Positions 44,872 through 58,369 of a DNA stretch of 60,000 nt are shown here, piece after piece. The position numbers and the translations under genes were made by a program. The DNA lies in NCBI GenBank assembly GCA_914767715.1, contig OU612069.1:5520001-5580000 (forward strand), read 5' to 3'. Under the pieces are notes generated by a model. That model ran no database searches. It saw nothing but the letters and a program-made list of their open reading frames with translations, and was not told where the DNA came from. Origin of the DNA: Membranipora membranacea. Its lineage: Eukaryota > Bryozoa > Gymnolaemata > Cheilostomatida > Membraniporidae. Each line of letters opens with the position of its first letter. The stretch's first letter is position 1.

Positions 44872-45301
44872 CAATCAGTTACCGAGTGAAAGAAATTAAA
44901 GGTTCGATGTAGAATAACCTAGTTGCCCTACTGTGCTAATTTCGCCTCCACGAACGGTTCTAATTCCGTAAACACTTATCTTTGATATGATTGTGTGTCT
45001 AGTGAGCTCCACCTCTCAAAGTTTTTAAGAAGCAGGTGTACAAGATACAGAAGTGAACCGCAGCCCTAGTATAAAAAGGCTTACAGTTCCCATATAGTTC
45101 ACCGTTTACCCTTTCATAGGAAAATCTCAAGTAGGCCTACAAATATGGATCTGCCATTGGGGGAGATCAAATATTGTGGACGTAGCTTATTTGCTAATGT
45201 ACTGGATTGTTGGATCAATATTTCCAAGGCAACAGATCCTACAAACTTCCTGATCTCTCGTATCAAATGATAAAGCTCATTGCTCTTGATACACCCGATA
45301 C

Positions 45302-46925
45302 TGTCAGAACTCAGGCTAATCTAACAAACAGCCTAAACTACACTGACGCTCATGGCATAAGCTTCTGTCAGAACTCAGGCTAATCTCACAAAAATTCTAA
45401 ACTACACTGACGCCCATAGCATACCGTCAAAAGAAATCGGGCTCACAAACTGCCTAAACTATACGGACACCAATACCATATGCTACTCTCAGAACTCAGG
45501 CTTATCTCACAAATAAAATACACTGACACCCATAGCATTAGCTACTGTCAGAACTCAGGCAAATCTCACAAACAGCCTAAATTACACTGACGCCCATAGC
45601 ATCAGCTACTTTCAGAACTCAGGCTAATCTCACAACCTGCCTAAACTACACGGACACCAATACCATACGCTACTCTCAGAACCCAGGCTAATCTCACAAA
45701 CAACCTAAACTACTCTGATGCCCATAACGTGAGCTACTGTCAGATCTCAGGCTAATCTCACAAACAGGCTAATCTCACAAATAGCCTAAACTACACTGAC
45801 GCCCATAGCATGAGCTGCTGTGAGAACTCAGGCTAATCTCACAACCAGCCTAAACTACACGGACACCCATATCATACCGTCAGAAGAGATCGGGCTCATA
45901 AACTGCCTAAACTACACGGACACCAATACCTTACGCGACTCTCAGAACCGAGGCTAATCTCACAAACAACCTAAACTACACTGATGCCCATAACATGAGC
46001 TACTGTCAGATCTCAGGCTAATTTCACAAACAGGCTAATCTCACAAACAGCCTAAACTACACTGACACCCATAGCATTAGCTTCTGTCAGAACTCAGGCA
46101 AATCTCACAAACAGCCTAAATTACACTGACGCCCATAGCGTCAGCTACTTTCAGAACTCAGGCTAATCTCACAACCTGCCTAAACTACACGGACACCCTT
46201 ATCATACCGCGAAAAGAAATCGGGCTCACAAACTGCCTAAACTACACGGACACCAATACCATACGCTACTCTCAGAACCCAGGCTAATCTCACAAACAAC
46301 CTAAACCACTCTGATGCCCATAACATGAGCTACTGTCAGATCTCAGGCTAATCTCACAAACAGGCTAATCTCACAAACAGCCTAAACTACACTGACCCCC
46401 ATAGCATGAGCTGCTGTGAGAACTCAGGCTAATCTCACAAACTGCCTAAACTACCTAAACTGCCTAAACTAATCTCACAAAAAAGCCCGTAGCATACGCT
46501 TCTGTCAGAACTCAGGCTTCTCTCACAACTCAGGCTTCTCTCACAAACTGCCTGAACTACACGGACACCCATATCCTACAGTCAGAAGAAATCGGGCTCA
46601 TAAACTGCCTAAACTTCACAGACACCAATACCATACGTTACTCTCAGAACTCAGGCTAATCTCACAAACTGCCTAAACTACCTAAACTGCCTAAACTAAT
46701 CTCACAAAAAAGCCCGTAGCATACGCTTCTGTCAGAACTCAGGCTTCTCTCACAACTCAGGCTTCTCTCACAAACTGCCTAAACTACACGGACACCCATA
46801 TCCTACCGTCAGAAGAAATCGGGCTCATAAACTGCCTAAACTTCACAGACACCAATACCATACGTTACTCTCAGAACTCAGGCTAATCTCACAAACAGCC
46901 TAAACTACACTGACGCCCATCGCAT
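45302..46925. repeat. Minisatellite array 1 (monomer about 59-64 bp)
   Basis: Repeats of the form CAGAACTCAGGCTAATCTCA, then ..CAAACAGCCTAAACTACACT.., then GACGCCCATAGCAT.., with variants ending in CATACCGTCAGAAG. About 26 monomers, ordered in alternating types. A block of about 222 bp with 'ctacctaaactgcctaaac' and 'aaaaaagcccgtagc' is repeated in tandem at 46440-46661 and 46662-46890. Frames are not kept because monomer length is not a multiple of three, so I call no gene. Confidence 0.95.
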
Positions 46926-48792
46926 AACAATATTGAAGCATACCAGAAAGTCAAACAGAGTAATTCATTAATCGTTTAATTATGTCACCGTTTTTTCTGA
47001 AGGAATGAAACTTTATACCCCCATGACTAAGACTAGGCCTGAATAAGCGAAGTATGTGATAGGCTGGGAGTGAAAACTCAATTGTCTAAAGCAAACATGA
47101 GAGCGTGTCACTGCCTAATACTGCCTTATATCTACAGTTGCCAGTCTACGCTGGTAGTTCAATACAATAGAGTCTAGTGAATATACTCATCACAGTCTCT
47201 TATTGATGAGAACTTCATGTAACAGCGGTTCATACTGAATCCTGACTGCTGAACATGTACATACCAATTTACCAATGCCGACAAAAAGTAAAGATTAGAT
47301 TTATGTCCTAATGGACAATGGATTGACGACTTCTGCTCTTGAGATAACAAGTGTTAGCTTAGAAACATTGCAGCTGAATTTGTAAGGGCTAGGATGAATG
47401 AACTTTTGCTAACACAAATTAAGAATTCAAACCAAACAATCAAAGTGATCATCAGTGAAAAATGACATCAGTGAACAACTAACACATGAGGCGAAAGCAG
47501 CACAGGGAATAAATCATTACTTAGGGCTGACTGCTTCAAAGTCAAGCTGATGGTAAACATACTGTGGCTGCTTTGCAGTGGTAGGTTACTGGCGCTTCCT
47601 GGTTGTACAGTGGTTGATTAAAGATGTCTTACAATTGAGATAGATAAATTTCTGCTCCCAAACAACAATCGATGGGGGCTTGACAAACCTCTTCCTCAAA
47701 TTAATATAAAAAGTAAGCTATGCATATTTGGAAATATGCAACTAACTTTTAAATAGCTCGAAGAAGTTTTGTAATTGAAACAGCCTTACAACTCAAACAA
47801 TAATAAATTGTTTCTATGATTGCTTTTCACAAACAACATTCCAGTATCACAAGAACGTGACAAATAAAAAGATACGCTAAAATACATTTATTGGTAGGAT
47901 GAGTATCGTGTTCATAGGGAGTGGCACTTCAATTCTTAGCTCCACAGGGTGCTGCATTCAAATATTCAAGTATTGATGCGCTATGATCAGGTAAAAAGAT
48001 ACACCTTGAGACGTGATGTAAATCAGATTAGGCCTGCCCTTTAATATAAGTCTGAACAACAATTAGACCAGCAGTTTGTGAATATGATGTGACAAAAAAA
48101 GGCTGCAGGCGACCTATTTGTTCCCTTCACTTCAAACGCCCAATCTTAATAATTATGTATGAAGTCGAGCCGCCTACGGAAGGGATCAACAGGTTCACAA
48201 TTCACTCCAGTCTTAAATTTATTTACATTTAACCCCTTAACAAATAAGATTGACATACAAGGCATTGCAGGGTCTTTTGCTCCATCGAACATCATATTCG
48301 TAAATTGTTGACAGCTATGTACCAGCAAGCCCGAATACTATGGCGGTAGTCACCAAATTTGTTCTTGTGGTCATCTGTGGAGGAAACACACAGCCCTGTC
48401 CTCATGAACTGACTATCCATTAGGTAGTTTCAATTTTGATTTTTCTCAAAGTTTAATCATACCACACAGATAAAGTTGGACAAAAAGATATTGTGTCTCT
48501 CTTGGCTTCTCCTACATACTATATGTTTCTGCAAAATCTGTCAGTTTGAAGATATAAGATTTCTTCTCATGTCAATGATCACTGATAGTCAGTGCTAGTA
48601 TTTGTCTGTTAATAAAACAAGACAAATAAATGAATGAACAGACGCTCAACTATACCTAGTTGTGACGGAGACTACCCAAGAAGTTTCCATTTGCTGCATC
48701 AACTTTGAGCTTAGAGACTGACAATCACTTTATTTGTAATGGCCTCTCATACCCCTTCCGCCCTTGATGATTGGTTAAAATGAGTGTCTTAC

Positions 48793-48839
48793 CTCCTCTC
48801 AGTAGGATATTCGTCTACATAATCTCTTTGTCCTTTGTT
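48793..48839 (-). other. Exon-like segment with start-stop codon pair, copy 3 (acceptor lost)
   Basis: Counterpart of 43713-43759 in copy B. The donor GTAAGA is kept, and ATG TAG is kept (48820-48815). The acceptor reads CTAA instead of CTAG, a single change, so it may no longer be spliced. Confidence 0.35.
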
Positions 48840-49679
48840 TTAGAAGTTGTATATCCTATTACCACTTGTGGCTGTCTAATGGCTACAGTCTGTTTTTCTA
48901 TTTCTCCATATCTTTGTGTGGAACTTGATACCAAGGAATGAATGGCTGTCACACGGCGCTGTCACACTTTCTAGGTGAAGTATTCCATCATATTGGCTGT
49001 ACCCTAATTGGAAATTATGCGCTCGGCTCAGCAGTACTGGCGATAGTGAAACCCTTGAAGAGTTTTGATGTTAGCATAAACACATGTTGGGCGTAGATTA
49101 ATTGCATATTTCCCCTACTATCAGAACTGAGCATAAATAAATATTATTTTTTTACTACAGTACAATAGGTAAAGCTACAGTTTATATTGAGAACAATTGA
49201 AAATATGATTTCTTTTGCCTCGAAATATTCTTCACCTGCTTTTTTAATATGATACTATATTTTATCTACAAGATTATCACCTTACAAGGGTAATACTGCA
49301 ATTCTGATTTACGAAAGAAACGAAATTTAAACTTTGATAATTAACATATATAATCATGACAATTACTATACTATCAATTTATGTCCATGTGATGAATTTT
49401 AGAAGGAACAATACCCAAGGTCAAAGGTATCTAAGTTGTCTTCACAGGGATTCTTTATACACCCCTGGCTTAAATAAAAAAGTAAGCAACTCAGAACTTA
49501 GCATCAACTATTCAATAGAACAAAAGACAAACGTAAGCCTTGGATAACGCAAAAACAAGTTCCTATGTATGCTTTTCATTGTCTACAAATTTCTAAAGCC
49601 ACATACAATTCATGCGAATATGTACACTTAACATAAAGAGAACTATTGTATGCTTAGCCTGTGAGCATTTGATCAGATT

Positions 49680-49901
49680 TTGAAAGCAGGCAGGGCAATA
49701 TGTACTTTCCCACTATTGTCTTGTGATTTGTGTAGCAGCTATGCTACCTCCTTAGCTTTCAACTTAGCACAGCTTGGCCTTATAACACAAATTGCGTTTT
49801 TTAGATTCTGTGTTTTCATTGCCACGGGCTGCTTACATTCACTAAGGAGCCGGCGCTTAGGCCCAGCTGGCAATACAATGGAATTTAAATTTGTAGAATA
49901 A
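49680..49901 (+). other. Well-conserved open stretch in duplication unit S, copy B
   Basis: 73 codons open, nearly the same as 44650-44871 (AGRAICTFPLLSCDLCSS, FNLAQLGLITQIAFFRFCVF). Changes are mostly confined to the SSYATSLA stretch. Function unknown. Confidence 0.3.
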
Positions 49902-51950
49902 CAATCAGTTAGCGAGTGAAAGAAATTGAAGGTTTGATTTAGAATAACCTAGTCGCCCTACTGTGCCAATTTCACCTCCACAAACGGTGCAAATTCCGTA
50001 AACACCTATCTTTGATGTGATTGTTTGTCTAGTGAGCTGCACCTCTCAAAGTTTTTAAGAAACAGGTGGTACAAGATACAGAAGTGAACCGCAGCCCTAG
50101 TATAAGAAGGCTTCCAGTTCCCATATATTTCACCATTAACACTTCCATAGGAAAATGTCAAGTACAAATATGGATCTGCCATTGGGGGAGATCAAATATT
50201 GTGGACGTAACTTATTTGCTAATGTACTGGATTGTTGGATCAATATTTCCAAGGCACCAGATCCAACAAACTTCCTGATCTCTTACATCAAATGATAAAG
50301 CTCGTTGCTTCTGATACACCCGATACTGTCAGAACTCAGGCTAATCTCACAAACAGCCTAAACTACACTGACGCCCATGGCATAAGCTACTGTCAGAACT
50401 CAGGCTATCTAACAAAAATCTCAAACTAGACTGATGCCAATAGCATGAGCTACTGTCAGAACTCAGGTTAATCTCACAAAGTGCCTAAACTACGCGGACA
50501 CCCATATCATACCATCAGAAGAAGTCTGGCTCACAAACTGCGTAAACTACACGGACACCAATCCCATACGATACTCTCAGAACTCAGGCATACCTCACGC
50601 ACTGCCTTAACCACACTGACACCCATATCATACTGTCAGAAGAATTTGGGATCACAAACAGCCTAAACTACACTGACGCCCATAGCATAAGCTACTGTCA
50701 GAACTCAGGCTAATCTCATAAAGTGCCTAAACTACATGGACACCCATTTATCATTCCGTCAGAAGAAGTCTGGCTCACAAACTGCGTAAACTACAAGGAC
50801 ACCAATACCATACGTTACTGTCAGAACTCAGGCTAACCTCACGCACTGCCTAAACCACATTGACACCCATATCATACTCTCAGAAGAATTTGGGATCACA
50901 AACAGCCTAAACTACACTGACGCCCATAGCATAAGCTACTGTCAGAACTCAGGCTAATCTCACAAAGTGCCTAAACTACATGGACACCCATTTATCATTC
51001 CGTCAGAAGAAGTCGGGCTCACTAACTGTCTAAACTATACGGACACCAATACCATACGCTACTCTCAGAACTCAGGTTAATCTCACAAACAGCCTAAACG
51101 ACACTTACGCCCATGGCATAAGCTACTGTCAGAACTCAGGCTACTCTAACAAACAGCCTAAACGGCACTGATGTGCATAGCATAAGCTACTGTCAGTACT
51201 CAGGTTAATCTCACAAAGTGCCTAAACTACACGGACACCCATATCATACCTTCAGAAGAAGTCTGGCTCACGAACTGCGTAAACTACACGGACACCAATA
51301 CCATACGCTACTCTCAGAACTCAGGCTAACCTCACACACTGCCTTAACCCCACTTACGTCCATATCATTCGGTCGGAAGAAGTCTGGCTCACAAACTGCC
51401 TAAACTACACTGACGCCCATGTCATAGGCTACTGTCAGAACTCAGGCTAACCTCACGTACTGCCTTAACCAAACTGACACCCATATCATACCGTCAAAAG
51501 AATTCGGGCTCACAAACTGTCTAAACTATTCGGACACGAATACCATACGCTACTCTTAGAACTCAGGCTTATCTCACAAATTGCCTAAACTACACTGACG
51601 CCCATAGCATGAGCTACTGTCAGAACACACGCTAATATCACGTACTGCCATAGCCAAACCGACACCCATATCATACCGTCAGAAGGATTTGGGATCATAA
51701 AGTGCCTAAACTACACGGACACCTGTATCATACCGTCAGGAGAAGTCTGGCTCACAAAGTGCGTAAACTACACGGACACCAATCCCACACGTTACTGTCA
51801 GAACTTAGGCATACCTCACGCACTGCCTTAACCACACTGACACCCATATCATACTGTCAGAAGAACTTCGGATCACAAACAGCCTAAACTACACTGACGC
51901 CCATAGCATAAGCTACTGTCAGAACTCAGGCTAATCTCACAAAGTGCCTT

Positions 51951-54689
51951 AACTACACGGACACCCATATCATACCGTCAGAAGAAGTCTGGCTCACAAA
52001 CTGCGTAAACTACACGAACACCAATGGCATACGCTACTGTCAGAACTCAGGCTAACCTCACGCATTGCCTTAACCGCACTGACACCCATATCATACTGTC
52101 AGAAGAAGTCGGGCTCACTAACTGTGTAAACTATACGGACACCAATACCATATGCTACTCTCAGAACTCAGGTTAATCTCACAAACAAACAAACTACACT
52201 GACGCCCATGGCATAAGGTACTGTCAGAACTCAGGCTACTCTCACAAACAGCCTAAACCATACTGACGCCCATGTCATAGGCTACTGTCAGAACTCCGGC
52301 TAACCTCACATACTGCCCTAACCGAACTGACACCCATATCATACCGTCAAAAGAATTCGGGCTCACAAACTGTCTAAACTATTCGGACACAAATACCATA
52401 TGCTACTCTTAGAACTCAGGCTTATCTCACAAACCGCCTAAACTACACTGACGCCCATAGCATCAGCTACTGTCAGAACACACGCTAATCTCACGTACTG
52501 CCTTAACCAAACCGACACCCATATCATACTGTCAGAAGAATTCGGGATCATAAAGTGCCTAAACTACACGGACACCCGTATCATACCGTCAGAAGAAGTC
52601 TGGCTCACAAACTACGTAAACTACACGGACACCAATATCATACATTACTGTCAGCACTCAGGCTAACCTCACGCACTGCCTAAACCACACTGACACCCAT
52701 ATCATACTCTCAGAAGAATTTGGGATCACAAACCGCCTAAACTACACTGACGCCCATAGCATAAGCTACTGACAGAACTCAGGCTAATCTCACAAAGTAC
52801 CTAAACTACATGGACACCCATATCATACCGTCAGAAGAATTAGGGATCACAAATTGCCTAAACTACACGGACACCCGTATCATACCGTCAGAAGAAGTCT
52901 GGCTCACAAACTACGTAAACTACACGGACACCAATATCATACGTTACTGTCAGCACTCAGGCTAACCTCACGCACTGCCTAAACCACACTGACACCCATA
53001 TCATACTCTCAGAAGAATTTGGGATCACAAACCGCCTAAATTACACTGACGCCCATAGCATAAGCTACTGACAGAACTCAGGCTAATCTCACAAAGTACC
53101 TAAACTACATGGACACCCATTTATCATTCCGTCAGAAGAAGTCGGGCTCACTAACTGTCTTAACTATAAGGACACCAATACCATACACTACTCTCAGAAC
53201 TCAGGCTAACCTCACGCACTGCCTAAACCACACTGATACCCATATCATACAGTCAGAAGAATTCGGGCTCACAAACTGTCTAAACTATTCGGACACCAAT
53301 ACCATACGCTACTCTTAGAACTCAGGCTTATCTCACAAACCGCCTAAACTACACTGACGCCCATAGCATGAGCTACTGTCAGAACACACGCTAATCTCAC
53401 GTACTGCCTTAACCAAACCGACACCCATATCATACCGTCAGAAGAATTCGGGATCATAAAGTGCCTAAACTACACGGACACCCGTATCATACCGTCAGAA
53501 GAAGTCTGGCTCACAAACTACGTAAACTACACGGACACCAATATCATACGTTACTGTCAGAACTCAGGCTAACCTCACGCACTGCCTAAACCACACTGAC
53601 ACCCATATCATACTCTCAGAAGAATTTGGGATCACAAACCGCCTAAACTACGCTGACGCCCATAGCATAAGCTACTGTCAGAACTCAGGCTAATCTCACA
53701 AAGTACCTAAACTACATGGACACCCATTTATCATTCCGTCAGAAGAAGTCTGGCTCACAAACTGCGTAAACTACACGGACACCAATACCATACGTTACTG
53801 TCAGAACTCAGGCTAACCTCACGCACTGCCTAAACCACATTGACACCGACACCCATATCATACTCTCAGAAGAATTTGTGATCACAAACAGCCTAAACTA
53901 CACTGACGACCATAGCATAAGCTACTCTCAGAACTCAGGTTAATCTCACAAACAGCTTAAACCACACTGACGCCCATAGCATAAGCTACTCAGGCTAATC
54001 TCACAAAGTGCCTAAACTACACGGACACCTGTATCATACCGTCAGAAGAAGTCTGGCTCACAAAGTGCGTAAACTACCAGACACCAATCACATATGTTAC
54101 TGTCAGAACTCAGGCTAACCTCACGCACTGCCTTAACCACACTGACATCCATATCATACGGTCGGAAGAAGTCTGGCTCACAAACTGCCTAAACTACACT
54201 GACGCCCATATCATACCGTCAGAAGAAGTCGGGCTCACAAACTGTCTAAACTATTCGGATACCACTACCATACGCTACCCTCAGAACTCAGGCTAGTCTC
54301 ACAAGCAAACAAACTACACTGACACCCATAGCATGAGCTACTGTCGGTACTCAGGCTCATCTCACAAACAGCCTAAAACACACTGACGCCCATACCATAC
54401 GCTACTGTCAGAACTCAGGCTAACCTCACGCACCGCCTTAACCGCACTGACATCCATGTCAAACGGTCAGAAGAAGTCTGGCTCACAAACTGCCTAAACT
54501 ACACTGACGCCCATATCATACGCTGCTGTCAGAACTCAGGCTAACCTCACGCACTGCCTTAACCACATTGACACCAATATCATACTGTCAGAAGAATTCG
54601 GGCTCACAAACTGTCTAAACTATTCGGACACCAATACCATACGCTACTCTTAGACCTCAGGCTTATCTCACAAACCGCCTAAACTACAC
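51951..54689. repeat. 2731-bp tandem duplication in array 2, first block
   Basis: Every feature here recurs 2731 bases later: for example the 'acgaacaccaatggcatac' monomer at 52013 and 54744, and the stretch 53109-53318, identical at 55840-56049. Only scattered single-base changes were seen. Confidence 0.92.
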
Positions 54690-57420
54690 GGACACCCATA
54701 TCATACCGTCAGAAGAAGTCTGGCTCACAAACTGCGTAAACTACACGAACACCAATGGCATACGCTACTGTCAGAACTCAGGCTAACCTCACGCATTGCC
54801 TTAACCGCACTGACACCCATATCATACTGTCAGAAGAAGTCGGGCTCACTAACTGTGTAAACTATACGGACACCAATACCATATGCTACTCTCAGAACTC
54901 AGGTTAATCTCACAAACAAACAAACTACACTGACGCCCATGGCACAAGGTACTGTCAGAACTCAGGCTACTCTCACAAACAGCCTAAACCACACTGACGC
55001 CCATGTCATAGGCTACTGTCAGAACTCCGGCTAACCTCACATACTGCCCTAACCGAACTGACACCCATATCATACCGTCAAAAGAATTCGGGCTCACAAA
55101 CTGTCTAAACTATTCGGACACAAATACCATATGCTACTCTTAGAACTCAGGCTTATCTCACAAACCGCCTAAACTACACTGACGCCCATAGCATGAGCTA
55201 CTGTCAGAACACACGCTAATCCCACGTACTGCCTTAACCAAACCGACACCCATATCATACTGTCAGAAGAATTCGGGATCATAAAGTGCCTAAACTACAC
55301 GGACACCCGTATCATACCGTCAGAAGAAGTCTGGCTCACAAACTACGTAAACTACACGGACACCAATATCATACGTTACTGTCAGCACTCAGGCTAACCT
55401 CACGCACTGCCTAAACCACACTGACACCCATATCATACTCTCAGAAGAATTTGGGATCACAAACCGCCTAAACTACACTGACGCCCATAGCATAAGCTAC
55501 TGACAGAACTCAGGCTAATCTCACAGAGTACCTAAACTACATGGACACCCATATCATACCGTCAGAAGAATTAGGGATCACAAATTGCCTAAACTACACG
55601 GACACCCGTATCATACCGTCAGAAGAAGTCTGGCTCACAAACTACGTAAACTACACGGACACCAATATCATACGTTACTGTCAGCACTCAGGCTAACCTC
55701 ACGCACTGCCTAAACCACACTGACACCCATATCATACTCTCAGAAGAATTTGGGATCACAAACCGCCTAAACTACACTGACGCCCATAGCATAAGCTACT
55801 GACAGAACTCAGGCTAATCTCACAAAGTACCTAAACTACATGGACACCCATTTATCATTCCGTCAGAAGAAGTCGGGCTCACTAACTGTCTTAACTATAA
55901 GGACACCAATACCATACACTACTCTCAGAACTCAGGCTAACCTCACGCACTGCCTAAACCACACTGATACCCATATCATACAGTCAGAAGAATTCGGGCT
56001 CACAAACTGTCTAAACTATTCGGACACCAATACCATACGCTACTCTTAGAACTCAGGCTTATCTCACAAACCGCCTAAACTACACTGACGCCCATAGCAT
56101 GAGCTACTGCCAGAACACACGCTAATCTCACGTACTGCCTTAACCAAACCGACACCCATATCATACCGTCAGAAGAATTCGGGATCATAAAGTGCCTAAA
56201 CTACACGGACACCCGTATCATACCGTCAGAAGAAGTCTGGCTCACAAACTACGTAAACTACACGGACACCAATATCACACGTTACTGTCAGAACTCAGGC
56301 TAACCTCACGCACTGCCTAAACCACACTGACACCCATATCATACTCTCAGAAGAATTTGGGATCACAAACCGCCTAAACTACACTGACGCCCATAGCATA
56401 AGCTACTGTCAGAACTCAGGCTAATCTCACAAAGTACCTAAACTACATGGACACCCATTTATCATTCCGTCAGAAGAAGTCTGGCTCACAAACTGCGTAA
56501 ACTACACGGACACCAATACCATACGTTACTGTCAGAACTCAGGCTAACCTCACGCACTGCCTAAACCACATTGACACCGACACCCATATCATACTCTCAG
56601 AAGAATTTGTGATCACAAACAGCCTAAACTACACTGACGACCATAGCATAAGCTACTCTTAGAACTCAGGTTAATCTCACAAACAGCCTAAACCACACTG
56701 ACGCCCATAGCATAAGCTACTCAGGCTAATCTCACAAAGTGCCTAAACTACACGGACACCTGTATCATACCGTCAGAAGAAGTCTGGCTCACAAAGTGCG
56801 TAAACTACCAGACACCAATCACATATGTTACTGTCAGAACTCAGGCTAACCTCACGCACTGCCTTAACCACACTGACATCCATATCATACGGTCGGAAGA
56901 AGTCTGGCTCACAAACTGCCTAAACTACACTGACGCCCATATCATACCGTCAGAAGAAGTCGGGCTCACAAACTGTCTAAACTATTCGGATACCACTACC
57001 ATACGCTACCCTCAGAACTCAGGCTAGTCTCACAAGCAAACAAACTACACTGACACCCATAGCATGAGCTACTGTCGGTACTCAGGCTCATCTCACAAAC
57101 AGCCTAAAACACACTGACGCCCATACCATACGCTACTGTCAGAACTCAGGCTAACCTCACGCACCGCCTTAACCGCACTGACATCCATGTCAAACGGTCA
57201 GAAGAAGTCTGGCTCACAAACTGCCTAAACTACACTGACGCCCATATCATACGCTGCTGTCAGAACTCAGGCTAACCTCACGCACTGCCTTAACCACATT
57301 GACACCAATATCATACTGTCAGAAGAATTCGGGCTCACAAACTGTCTAAACTATTCGGACACCAATACCATACGCTACTCTTAGACCTCAGGCTTATCTC
57401 ACAAACCGCCTAAACTACAC
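54682..57420. repeat. 2731-bp tandem duplication in array 2, second block
   Basis: Second block, continuous with the first. Identity ends at about 57420, where the first block continues 'ggacaccc' and the second 'tgacgccc'. The crossover point lies inside a monomer, as expected for unequal exchange. Confidence 0.92.
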
Positions 57421-58288
57421 TGACGCCCATAGCATGAGCTACTGTCAGAACACACGCTAATCTCACGCACTGCCTTAACCACACTGACACCAATATCATA
57501 CTGTCAGAAGAATTTGGGATCACAAACAGCTTAAACTACACTGACGCCCATAGCATAAGCTACTGTCAGAACTCACACTAATCTCATCAACAGCCTAAAG
57601 CACACTGACGCCCATAGCATAAGCTACTGTCAGAACTCAGGCTAATCTCACAAAGTGCCTAAACTACATGGATACCCATTTATCATTCCGTCAGAAGAAG
57701 TCTGGCTCACAAACTGCGTAAACTACACGGACACCAATACCATACGTTACTGTCAGAACTCTGGCTAACCTCACGCACTGCCTAAACCACATTGACACCG
57801 ACACCAATATCATACTCTCAGAAGAATATGTGATCACAAACAGCCTAAACTACACTGACGACCATAGCATAAGCTACTGTCAGAACTCAGGCTAATCTCA
57901 CAAAGTGCCTAAACTACATGGACACCCATTTATCATTCCGTCAGAAGAAGTCGGGCTCACTAACTGTCTTAACTATAAGGACACCAATACCATACGCTAC
58001 TCTCAGAACTCAGATTAATCTCACAAACAGCCTAAACTACACTGATGCCCATTGCATAAGCTACTGTCAGAACTCAGGCTACTCTAACAAACAGCCTAAA
58101 CGGCACTGACGTGCATAGCATAAGCTACTGTCAGTACTCAGGTTAATCTCACCGACAGCCTAAACTACACTGACGCCGATGTCATAGGCTACTCTCAGAA
58201 CTCAGGCTAACCTCACGCACTGCCTTAACCCCACTTACGTCCATATCATACGGTCGGAAGAAGTCTGGCTCACAAACTGCCTAAACTA

Positions 58289-58369
58289 CCACAGTGTAGT
58301 TAAGGTCAGATTGTTGTCCAAGATGAGAAGTTTTGAAGCTTTTACCTCAAACACAAAAATCCCTTCCCT
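58289..58369. other. Junction between array 2 and the SINE-like sequence
   Basis: The array breaks off inside a monomer ('ctaaactac|cacagtgtag'). The following 80 bases may be the body of the SINE on the minus strand. Nothing else is recognised. Confidence 0.4.

Larger units (their letters stand above)
41466..45301. repeat. Segmental duplication unit S, copy A
   Basis: It aligns colinearly with 46926-50325 from 'aaagtcaaacag' to 'cttcctgatctct', including 'gataggctgggagtgaaaactc', 'gtgatgtaaatcagattagg', 'ggtagtcaccaaatttgttc' and 'caataccc-aaggt' blocks. Copy A has about 370 bases (around 41740-42110) missing in copy B. Both copies end where a minisatellite array begins. No gene with a known domain is seen. 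Local features are listed separately. Confidence 0.9.
46926..50325. repeat. Segmental duplication unit S, copy B
   Basis: Colinear copy of 41466-45301 with scattered substitutions and indels and one deletion of about 370 bases. It starts right after the last monomer of array 1 and runs into array 2. So the real duplicated unit is S plus array. Small frames at 48146 (minus), 49356 and 49680 have counterparts in copy A but no known domain. Confidence 0.9.
50326..58288. repeat. Minisatellite array 2 (monomer about 59-64 bp, higher-order structure)
   Basis: About 8 kb of the same monomer family as array 1, roughly 125-130 monomers. Types alternate: one with 'actgacgcccatagcataagctactgt', one with 'acggacacccatatcataccgt', one with 'acggacaccaataccatacgtt'. 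A block with 'acacccgtatcataccgtc' recurs at 52570, 52870 and 53477, a higher-order period near 300 bp. Open frames of 60-70 codons inside it are by-products of the repeat. The array ends at 58288, next to a SINE-like sequence. Confidence 0.95.

Noticed and set aside
50481-58109. Several 60-70 codon open frames inside minisatellite array 2
   Set aside because: They repeat with the monomer, shift frame at each variant because monomers are 59-64 bp, and have no start context or domain. They are by-products of the tandem repeat.
45302-58288. The arrays as a CRISPR array
   Set aside because: There are no unique spacers; the whole 60-64 bp monomer repeats with graded changes, and the surroundings are eukaryotic. 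It is a minisatellite.
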